Part shown: positions 24,470 to 31,668 of the stretch, piece by piece | Layout: each line of letters opens with the position of its first letter | Numbering within the stretch: position 1 is the stretch's first letter | Program-made: the position numbers and the translations under genes | DNA from: Acidobacteriota bacterium | Lineage (GTDB): Bacteria; Acidobacteriota; Terriglobia; Acidiferrales; UBA7541 | Reading direction: 5' to 3' | Length of the DNA stretch: 64,000 nt | Assembly: GCA_016201285.1 (NCBI GenBank) | Contig: JACQDE010000062.1 | Coordinates: 1 to 64,000 of the forward strand | Notes under the pieces: generated by a model | Databases searched by the model: none | What the model saw: the letters and a program-made list of their open reading frames with translations, nothing else | Told to the model about the DNA's origin: nothing

Positions 24470-25594
24470 TTACAACATCCCCGCAATAATCCCCGCCGCC
24501 TTCTCGATGGCTCCGCCCGCGCCCAGCTTCGTTTTCACTTCGGCCAAATCTTGGCGCATTGTTTCGCGCGCTTCCGCCGACGTCAGCAGCCGCTTCGCTT
24601 CCCGCGCCACCGCCTCCGGCGTGAACGCCTCCTGAATCAGTTCTGGCGCCACGCGCCGCCCCGCAATCAGGTTCACCATGCTGAAAAACGGCGTCCGCAC
24701 CAACCGCCGCGCGATGAACGCCGTCGTCGCCGACACGCGATACACCACCACCATCGGCGCGCCCAGCAGCGCCGCCTCCACCGTAGCCGTTCCACTCGAC
24801 ACGATCGCGCAATCCGCCGCGGCCAGCGCGTCGTACGTCGCGCCCTCGACGATGTGCAGTTTGACGTCGTACCGCGCGTGGTCCAGCAGGTGCTTCTCCG
24901 TGATCCCCGGCGCCGCCGCGAGCACGAACTGGTACTCGCGCTCGCGCTCGAGCTGGTGGCACGCCTCCAGCATGCCCGGCAGGTTGTGCGAAATCTCGCC
25001 CGCCCGGCTCCCCGGGAGCAGCGCGACGATCGGTTCGTTCGCGTCCAGATGGTACCGTTCCGCGAACTGCTCCCGCGTCATTTTGGGCTGCACCGCGTCC
25101 ACCAGCGGGTGCCCCACAAAATTCACCGGCACGCCCACCCGCCGATAGAACTCCTCCTCGAACGGAAAAATGCACAGCACCCGCACCACCAGCCGCCGGA
25201 TCAATTGCACCCGCTCCGGCCGCCACGCCCACACCTGCGGGCTGATGAAATAGACGATTCGCACGCCCTGCTGGTGCAGCCGCCGCGCCAGCCGCAGATT
25301 GAAGTCGGGGAAATCCACCAGGATAGCCAGGTCCGGTTTCCGTCGCGCCGCCTCGTCCGCCAATTGCCGGTACACTTTCCACACCGAGGGCAGCCGCCGC
25401 ACCACCTCGCTGATACCCACCACCGCCACCTGGCTCGAGTCCGCCAGCAGCTCAACGCCGGCCTCGCGCATCCGTGGCCCGCCCAGCCCGAAGATGTGCG
25501 CGCCGGTCCGCGCGCGCAGCGCCGCCGCGAGCCGCGCCGCGTGCATTTCGCCGCTCGGCTCACCTGCCGAAATCAGAATGAGCGGTGTTTTCAT
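24470..25594 (-). CDS. lpxB: Lipid-A-disaccharide synthase
   Basis: 374 residues, standard LpxB length. Motifs: LILISAGEPSGEMHAARLA at the N-terminus, FGLGGPRMREAG, LVDFPDFNLRLA near 95, YFISPQVWAWRPERV near 116, FVGHPLVD near 162, and LLPGSRAGEI near 190. It condenses UDP-2,3-diacylglucosamine with lipid X at the inner membrane, so the host makes lipid A. The start at 25594 begins exactly at the conserved N-terminus; the upstream extension is repeat sequence. It lies downstream of an ABC exporter pair on the same strand. Confidence 0.93.
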   Translation of the reverse strand: MKTPLILISAGEPSGEMHAARLAAALRARTGAHIFGLGGPRMREAGVELLADSSQVAVVGISEVVRRLPSVWKVYRQLADEAARRKPDLAILVDFPDFNLRLARRLHQQGVRIVYFISPQVWAWRPERVQLIRRLVVRVLCIFPFEEEFYRRVGVPVNFVGHPLVDAVQPKMTREQFAERYHLDANEPIVALLPGSRAGEISHNLPGMLEACHQLEREREYQFVLAAAPGITEKHLLDHARYDVKLHIVEGATYDALAAADCAIVSSGTATVEAALLGAPMVVVYRVSATTAFIARRLVRTPFFSMVNLIAGRRVAPELIQEAFTPEAVAREAKRLLTSAEARETMRQDLAEVKTKLGAGGAIEKAAGIIAGML

Positions 25595-25761
25595 CGGGAG
25601 GAGAATACCATTTTGACGGGTGTCATTCTGACATGCAGGGCCGCTGCTCGCTGCGCCCTTCGTCGCGCCCGCAGGGCGCGACCTTGGAGTGCGGTGTCCC
25701 GATCCCGATGCTTCGGGATTCGGGACACCGCCGCCTTCTTGCGGCAGACCTGCTCCGCCAC
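25595..25761. repeat. Repeat-filled gap upstream of lpxB
   Basis: Contains the full module at 25662-25740: GTCGCGCCC...GGGCGCGAC, TTGGAGTGCGG, a long GTGTCCCGA...TCGGGACAC inverted repeat, and CGCCGCCTTCTTG. Confidence 0.6.
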
Positions 25762-27639
25762 TCAATCATCCGCCGGCAAGGGCGCAGTTTGCGCACCGCC
25801 CAGCATCCCCGGCGGCACGCGCAGCTCCTGGTCCTTGTACTGAAGCTGGTAAAGCTTGTAGTAGATTCCGCGCTGCGCCAGCAGTTCCTGGTGCGACCCC
25901 TGCTCGCGCAGCCGCCCTTTGTGGAAGACGAGAATGCGGTTGGCGTGCTGGATCGTGCTCAGCCGGTGCGCGATCACGATGGCCGTGCGCCCTTCCAGCA
26001 GTCGGTCCAGCGCCTCGCGGATCAGCATCTCCGTCTTGGTGTCCACGCTCGAAGTCGCCTCGTCGAGGATCATGAACCGCGGGTTGTGCGCCAGCGCCCG
26101 CGCGAAGCTGATGAGCTGCCGCTGGCCCACGGAAAACGTCGCGCCCCGTTCCGTCACCGGCGTCTCGATGCCTTGCGCCAGCGCGCCCACGAACTCGTCC
26201 AGCCCGACCTCCCGCAGCGCCCGCTCCACCGCGGCCCGGTCGATCTCTTCCGTGCTCAGCCGCACGTTCGTTTCCAGCGTGCCGCTGAACAGGAACGGGT
26301 CCTGCAGCACGATGCCGAAGTGCCGCCGCAGCTCGCCCAGCTCGTAGTCGCGGATGTCGCGCCCATCGAGCAGAATCTGCCCGCGCTGGACGTCGTAGAA
26401 GCGCAGCATGAGGGAGATCACTGTCGTTTTGCCCGCTCCGGTGTGCCCCACCAGCGCCGCCGTTTCTCCCGGTCGCACGCGGAACGTCACGTCCCGCAGC
26501 ACCCAGTCGTCTTCCATCGGCTGCCCGTCGCCCCGGTACGCGAACCAGACGTTGCGGAACTCAATCTCGCCGCGCGGGTTCTCGAACCGCAGCGCGTCCG
26601 GTTTGGAGTCAATCGTCACCGGCTCGTCGAGCAGCTTGAAGATTCGCTCCGAGCTCGCCATCGCCGTCTGCAACACGTTGAATTTTTCGCTCAGGTCCTG
26701 GATCGGACGGAAAAATCGTTGCGCGTACTGCATGAAGGCCACCAGCACGCCGAGCTGCAAACCTCCGGCGATCACGCGCACCCCGCCGAACCACAGGATG
26801 ATCGCAATCGCCGCCACGCCCAGCAGTTCCACCGCCGGATAGAACAGCGCGAACGCCAGGATCGCGTCCTTATACGCCAGCATGTGGTCGCGGTTCCGCT
26901 GTGCGAACTGCTCCTGCGCCTTTCGCTCGCGGTTGAAGATCTGCACCACGCTCATCCCGCCGATGTGCTCTTGCAGGAAGGCGTTGATCCGCGCGATGGC
27001 CGTGCGGATGCGCCGGTTAGCATCGCGCACCTTGTTGCGGAAGAAATAGGTCACCAGCAGGATGAACGGCACTACCGAAAGCGCCGCCAGCGCCAGTTGG
27101 CGGTCCCAGAGGAACAGAAACACTGCCATGGCGACCAGCAGTACGAAGTCGTTCAGCATCGTCACCACGCCTGCGGCGAACATCTCGTTCAGCGCGTCCA
27201 CGTCCGTCGTCACTCGCGTCACCAGCCGCCCCACCGGCGTGCGGTCGTAGTAGCTCATTGGCAGGCGCTGCAGGTGGCGGAAGATTTCGTTCCGCATGTC
27301 GCACATGGTTTCCTGGCCCACCCGCTGCATCACCCGCACCTGTACGTACTGCACCAGGAAGCCGAGGATCAGCGCCGCCAGGAAAACCGCCCCCACCATC
27401 GCCACGCCGCCCAGCGCCTCTTCCGCCCTGATCTGGTGCGCCGCCCCCGGCACGATGTACCGGTCCAGCCCGATCCTGAACAGGTACGGGCTCACCAGCT
27501 CGAGCGGCGTCACCGCCATGGTCAGCGCCAGCGCAAACACCACCCGCCACTTGTACGGCCGCAGGTAGTGCATCAGCCGCCGCGCCAGCCGCGCGTCGTA
27601 CGATTTCCCGAGCGCTTCTTCTTCGTGAATATTGCTCAT
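25762..27639 (-). CDS. ABC exporter half-transporter, catalytic-Glu subunit
   Basis: 625 residues: a six-helix type I exporter domain (about 1-320) and an ATPase domain (about 360-600). Walker A GHTGAGKTT, Q-loop LQDPFLFSG, a degenerate signature FSVGQRQ in place of LSGGQ, Walker B FMILDEATSSVD with the catalytic Glu, and H-loop IAHRLS are visible. It pairs with the next gene upstream to form a heterodimer (TmrAB/TM287-288 type). Substrate unknown; drugs, lipids or lipid A precursors are possible given the lpxB neighbour. Confidence 0.9.
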   Translation of the reverse strand: MSNIHEEEALGKSYDARLARRLMHYLRPYKWRVVFALALTMAVTPLELVSPYLFRIGLDRYIVPGAAHQIRAEEALGGVAMVGAVFLAALILGFLVQYVQVRVMQRVGQETMCDMRNEIFRHLQRLPMSYYDRTPVGRLVTRVTTDVDALNEMFAAGVVTMLNDFVLLVAMAVFLFLWDRQLALAALSVVPFILLVTYFFRNKVRDANRRIRTAIARINAFLQEHIGGMSVVQIFNRERKAQEQFAQRNRDHMLAYKDAILAFALFYPAVELLGVAAIAIILWFGGVRVIAGGLQLGVLVAFMQYAQRFFRPIQDLSEKFNVLQTAMASSERIFKLLDEPVTIDSKPDALRFENPRGEIEFRNVWFAYRGDGQPMEDDWVLRDVTFRVRPGETAALVGHTGAGKTTVISLMLRFYDVQRGQILLDGRDIRDYELGELRRHFGIVLQDPFLFSGTLETNVRLSTEEIDRAAVERALREVGLDEFVGALAQGIETPVTERGATFSVGQRQLISFARALAHNPRFMILDEATSSVDTKTEMLIREALDRLLEGRTAIVIAHRLSTIQHANRILVFHKGRLREQGSHQELLAQRGIYYKLYQLQYKDQELRVPPGMLGGAQTAPLPADD

Positions 27640-27675
27640 TGCATGTAGGGGCCGATCTTCAGCTCGGCCCGATAG

Positions 27676-29676
27676 TCACACCTGCTCCAGCTCTTCTTCC
27701 AGCAACTGCTTCTGATAGAGATCCGCGTAATACCCGCCCGCTGCCAGCAGTTCGTCGTGCGTGCCGCGTTCGACGATCCGCCCTTCGCGCAGCACCACGA
27801 TCTGGTCCGCGTGTTTCACCGTCGAGCAGCGGTGCGAGATCAGAATTGTCGTCCGCGAGCGCATCACGTCCTTCAGCTCCCGCAGGATGCGCTCCTCGGT
27901 CTGCGTGTCCACGCTTGAAAGCGCGTCGTCCAGCACCAGAATCTTCGGCTCGCGGATCACCGCCCGCGCCAGCGCCGTCCGCTGTTTTTGCCCCCCGGAA
28001 AGCGTGATTCCGCGCTCGCCCACCATCGTTTCGTAGAGTTTCGGGAAGTCGCGAATGTCTCCCGCGATGCTCGCGATTCCGGCGGCGCGTTCGACCTCCA
28101 TATCTCGCGCCTTCTCCACGCCCAGCGCGATGTTCTCCCGTACCGTTTCGCTGAAGAGGAACGTATCCTGCGGCACAAACCCGATCGCCCGCCGCAGCGT
28201 CGCGAGCGGCCATTCTTGGATCGGCCTGCCGTCCACCAGCACCGTGCCTGCGGGTGCCTCGTAGAGCCGCGCCACAAGCTGGGCCAGCGTGGACTTCCCG
28301 CAGCCCGTCGGCCCCACTACAGCCAGCGTCGAGCCCGCCGGCACGTGCAAGCTGATCTCGCGCAGCACCGGCTCGTTGCCGTTCGCCGGCTGGCCGTCGC
28401 TGGCGATCGCGGCATTGCCGTTGCGCGGAGTGGGATAGGCGAACGTCAGGTCACGGAATTCGATCTCCCCGCGGATTTCGTCGCTTGCAACGGCAAGTTC
28501 AGGCACAGGCAAGAGTGCCTGTGCTACGCCGGCCCGCGCTTCGCGGTCGTCAATCTTGGGCGTGGCCGTCAGGATGTAGTTCATCCGCCCCATGGACGCG
28601 GCGCCGCGCTGAAAAATATTCGTCACCCACCCCAGCGCGATCATCGGCCACACCAGCAGCCCGAGGTACGCGTTGAATGCCACGAGCGCGCCCACCGTGA
28701 TGCGTCCCTGGATCACCAGCCGCCCGCCCTGCCACAGGATGATCAGGAACGTCACGCCGATCAGCGACGTCAGCGCCGGCATGAACATACTCCACGTCCG
28801 GACCAGCTCGATGTTCCGCCCGACGTATTCCCGGTTCTGCTCCTGGAACGCCCGCAACTCCGCTTCTTCCTGCCGGTAGGCGCGGATCACGCGCACCCCG
28901 CTCAGGTTCTCCTGCGCCTTCGCCGAGAGCGCCGCCAGAGACGCCTGAATGGATTCGTACAGGCTGTGAATCACCTTTCCGAAGTGCCGCACCGCCCACG
29001 CTACCACCGGCACCGGCAGCATCACCCACAGCGTCAGCAGCGGCGAAAGCCGCAGCATCAGCGCCACCGCCAGCACCATCGTCACGATCGTCGTCGCGCT
29101 GTACATGATCCCCGGCCCCAGCACCATGCGCACCGCGTTCAGGTCGTTCGTGCAGCGCGACATCAGCTCGCCCGTCCGGTTCCGCACGTAGAACTCCGGC
29201 TCCATCTGCAGCAGCTTCGCCAGCAGGTCGTTCCGCAGGTCGTACTCGATGTCGCGCGAAACCCCGATCAGGATCCACCGCGTCCAGAACGAAAGACACC
29301 CTTTCACCGCTACGATTCCCACCAGCATCATGCAGAGCAACAGAATCGTGTGTCGGCTCAACGGCTGGTAAAACGGCATCAGGATCCGCACCAGCGGCCC
29401 GTAGGCGGGCGCCGCCGCGGCCGCTGCGCCTCCGGCTGGTCCGGCCTGCGCCAGGGGGATTGGCCGCCCGGCGAGCGAGTCCACGATGCCGCCCACCACC
29501 AGCGGCAGCAGCGTGCCGACCACGCCCATCGCCCCCAGCACCACCAGGCCCAGCGTGATGCGGCCCGTGTACTTCGCGAGATACGGCCCCAGCCCGCGCA
29601 GGTTCGCGAACGCGCTCGCTTTGGCGCGGGATTTGGCCGGGCTGGATGCTCTCACGGTTTGTGCGGCGTTGCTCAT
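27676..29676 (-). CDS. ABC exporter half-transporter, degenerate-Walker-B subunit
   Basis: 666 residues. A membrane domain (about 30-345) is followed by a linker and an ATPase domain with Walker A GPTGCGKST, canonical LSGGQKQ, and Walker B LVLDDALSSVD, in which the catalytic Glu is Asp. Together with the FSVGQ signature of the partner this gives one degenerate and one canonical ATP site, the hallmark of heterodimeric exporters. The linker contains the stretch VAQALLPVPELA, encoded by an inserted palindromic repeat (28503-28524). The partner gene starts 36 nt downstream. Confidence 0.9.
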   Translation of the reverse strand: MSNAAQTVRASSPAKSRAKASAFANLRGLGPYLAKYTGRITLGLVVLGAMGVVGTLLPLVVGGIVDSLAGRPIPLAQAGPAGGAAAAAAPAYGPLVRILMPFYQPLSRHTILLLCMMLVGIVAVKGCLSFWTRWILIGVSRDIEYDLRNDLLAKLLQMEPEFYVRNRTGELMSRCTNDLNAVRMVLGPGIMYSATTIVTMVLAVALMLRLSPLLTLWVMLPVPVVAWAVRHFGKVIHSLYESIQASLAALSAKAQENLSGVRVIRAYRQEEAELRAFQEQNREYVGRNIELVRTWSMFMPALTSLIGVTFLIILWQGGRLVIQGRITVGALVAFNAYLGLLVWPMIALGWVTNIFQRGAASMGRMNYILTATPKIDDREARAGVAQALLPVPELAVASDEIRGEIEFRDLTFAYPTPRNGNAAIASDGQPANGNEPVLREISLHVPAGSTLAVVGPTGCGKSTLAQLVARLYEAPAGTVLVDGRPIQEWPLATLRRAIGFVPQDTFLFSETVRENIALGVEKARDMEVERAAGIASIAGDIRDFPKLYETMVGERGITLSGGQKQRTALARAVIREPKILVLDDALSSVDTQTEERILRELKDVMRSRTTILISHRCSTVKHADQIVVLREGRIVERGTHDELLAAGGYYADLYQKQLLEEELEQV
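28503..28524. repeat. GCACAGGCA/TGCCTGTGC palindrome inside a coding sequence
   Basis: 9-bp perfect arms (28503-28511 and 28516-28524) with a 4-nt loop. This is the same repeat family as the intergenic copies at 10256, 24263 and 61460, here kept in frame between the membrane and ATPase domains of the exporter. Confidence 0.65.
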
Positions 29677-29697
29677 CGTTGCGGTCTGGCTTGGGGG

Positions 29698-30291
29698 TTA
29701 GCGGAGGTGGGAATTGATCTTCTCCAGCGCCGGCGTCTCGCCCAGAAAGTGCTCGTAGGTCCGGTCGAGCGTTTGGTAGCGCTTTACTTTTGCGTTCCAG
29801 CGCACGCCGATGGTTTGCAGCGTCCCGCCAGCGGGCTGCGCGAGCGGCGTGAAATACAGCAGCAGCCCCTTATCCGCATGTTGCTCGAATTGCAGCCGCC
29901 AGCCGGTCACCGGCGCCACCGGCGTCGCCGCCAGAAACCCGTTGGTGTTTTTCAGGTGTTCGTCCACGTGCAGCAGCTCGGTCCACTTCCCGCCCTGCTG
30001 GCTCAGGATGGCTGCCCGCGTCAGCAGGATGCCGGGGACAATGTTCGCCGGCGTCTTTTTGATGCGGTTGATGACGAGTACCTGCTGGTTGCCGGTCTTG
30101 GCCAGGTCACCGTGAGCGATCACTTCCGCGTCCCCGCCCAGCACCGCTGTTGCCGCGGCCTGCAACTCCGGGGGGACTGCCGGCTCGGCCGGCTTCTGCG
30201 CCGTCTCCGGTGGCTTCGCCGGAGGCTCGCTCGCACACCCCACGCCCAGCGCGAGGACACACATCACGATTGGATTCAGAATGGTTCGCAT
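29698..30291 (-). CDS. Putative lipoprotein of unknown function
   Basis: 197 residues. The N-terminus LNPIVMCVLALGVGCASEPP has a lipobox (LGVGC) for lipidation, followed by a Pro/Ala linker. The rest (about 50-197) has no family I recognise; it includes LQAAATAVLGGDAEVIAHGD and LQFEQHADKGLLLYFTPLAQ. It stands 21 nt upstream of the exporter gene on the same strand and may be part of the transport system. Confidence 0.7.
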   Translation of the reverse strand: MRTILNPIVMCVLALGVGCASEPPAKPPETAQKPAEPAVPPELQAAATAVLGGDAEVIAHGDLAKTGNQQVLVINRIKKTPANIVPGILLTRAAILSQQGGKWTELLHVDEHLKNTNGFLAATPVAPVTGWRLQFEQHADKGLLLYFTPLAQPAGGTLQTIGVRWNAKVKRYQTLDRTYEHFLGETPALEKINSHLR

Positions 30292-30307
30292 CGGATTCTT
30301 TCTTTTC

Positions 30308-30898
30308 TTACAAGCTCGGATAGGCCAGGGTGATCTGTACCACGCGTCCGGTGGTGCGCTCGCAACTTACTTCCATCACCTGCGGCACTTTTGGCCCCGC
30401 CCAATCGAACGAATAGTATAGCAAGACCAGGTCGTTTCCATGTTGCGTGGAGGGGCCGTTGGAGTTGGGCCGCCCGTAGGTGTCCTCCACTTCGCTGCAC
30501 AGGTTGTGGGTAATGCGCATCCCGCGCCCGGTCGCCAGTTTCCTCGACGGCAGCGGCACATCCGGGTTTGCTTTTGGGTCGCTCGGCCGGTCAATAATCG
30601 GATCAACAGAGGAGACCGTGACGCTCTGGATCACGCCCTCCTTGTCCAGTTCGACCCGCAACAGGCGATGTTTCAGTTTGTCCACCCAGGCCACCGCGTC
30701 GTTCGCGCCAGGCACCACCGGACGGTAGTAGGGCCCGTGCAGGTTCGCCGCCGTGCGCAGCTTGTCCCGCCCGGGTCGCAGCCCCGCCAGGGTCAATTCG
30801 TTCTGCCGCCTGCCTCCACCTGCCGTTTCTCCGGTTGCCGGGGCCGGAGTCGAGCCGAGCAGCACGGCCGCCGCGCTAACGCAGAGCCAGAATCTCAT
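30308..30898 (-). CDS. Secreted protein of unknown function
   Basis: About 196 residues beginning MRFWLCVSAAAVLLGSTPAP, a signal peptide. The mature part includes HGPYYRPVVPGANDAVAWVD and LCSEVEDTYGRPNSNGPSTQ. No family recognised. The ATG at 30898 overlaps the end of the upstream gene by 23 nt, which suggests coupling. Longer in-frame extensions upstream are Arg-rich and unlikely. Confidence 0.62.
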   Translation of the reverse strand: MRFWLCVSAAAVLLGSTPAPATGETAGGGRRQNELTLAGLRPGRDKLRTAANLHGPYYRPVVPGANDAVAWVDKLKHRLLRVELDKEGVIQSVTVSSVDPIIDRPSDPKANPDVPLPSRKLATGRGMRITHNLCSEVEDTYGRPNSNGPSTQHGNDLVLLYYSFDWAGPKVPQVMEVSCERTTGRVVQITLAYPSL

Positions 30899-31553
30899 CC
30901 AGGCGCGCCTCAAAATTGTCTTCTCCCTCCGACCACAGCCGGAACCGCTCCACCGGCAGCGCCGTCTCGATCTTCCGCATCCAGTCGAAAAGCGCCGCAA
31001 TGTTTTCCCGCGTCTTTTCGTGATACTCGCGCAGTCGCTTCGGTTCCGCCATCCGGCTCAGGAACTCCGCTTCCGTCGGATGCTGCGGCGCCGCGGCCGC
31101 CGCCGCGCTCCGCGCGCCCAGCAAGTTTCCGTGGCCGGTGAACAGGTGCTCCATGCCCAGTTCGAGCAGGAAGTGTCCCGCCTCGCCGCAGATTCCTCCG
31201 TCGTACTCCGTGCCGTTACAGATCACCTCCAGACGTTCTGGCCCCTGCTTCCACCGCCCCAGGCTCAGGTCGTAGGTCCACAGGTCCCAGTTCGCCTGCA
31301 CTTCGTACGCGCAATCGGCGTGGAGATGGTCCCGCGCCATTTCGACCAGTTCGTCGGCCGTGGGCGGGAAGGCGCGCAGGTCGCGCTCCTCGAGCGGCGC
31401 CTCCATCGCGTCCACCGCGCGGATCACCAGCCAGGAAAACCCCGGCCAGCTCTTTGAAAACGGCACGGTCTCCAGCAGCTTCTCGAAGAGCGGCGGCATC
31501 GTCTCTTCGCCGAAGCCACGGCACCACACGCTCGCATACGCCTGGTTCGCCAC
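30876..31553 (-). CDS. Conserved-looking cytoplasmic protein of unknown function
   Basis: 225 residues without signal peptide or membrane helix. Features: SWPGFSWLVIRAVDAMEAPL near 34, a central beta-rich segment with DLWTYDLSLGRWKQGPERL, and a Cys pair around ICNGTEYDGGICGEAGHFL. A Glu-rich C-terminal helix closes it. Not recognised. Followed by the overlapping secreted protein gene. Confidence 0.65.
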   Translation of the reverse strand: MANQAYASVWCRGFGEETMPPLFEKLLETVPFSKSWPGFSWLVIRAVDAMEAPLEERDLRAFPPTADELVEMARDHLHADCAYEVQANWDLWTYDLSLGRWKQGPERLEVICNGTEYDGGICGEAGHFLLELGMEHLFTGHGNLLGARSAAAAAAPQHPTEAEFLSRMAEPKRLREYHEKTRENIAALFDWMRKIETALPVERFRLWSEGEDNFEARLDEILALR

Positions 31554-31668
31554 GGCGCACCATTATACAGACTTTGCTCCGCTGCGGTTTCCCGCACGCC
31601 GCCCCTTTGGCATTTGGATTTGACTTACTGCAAGGAGGGTATCAACCTGCTAGCCACACGCCACTGCC

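Noticed and set aside
23055-27648. Very long open frames opposite or in other frames of the M1-like, lpxB and exporter genes
   Set aside because: They are shadows of GC-rich genes: Arg/Gly/Ala or His/Gln-rich translations without domains, fully overlapped by recognisable genes.
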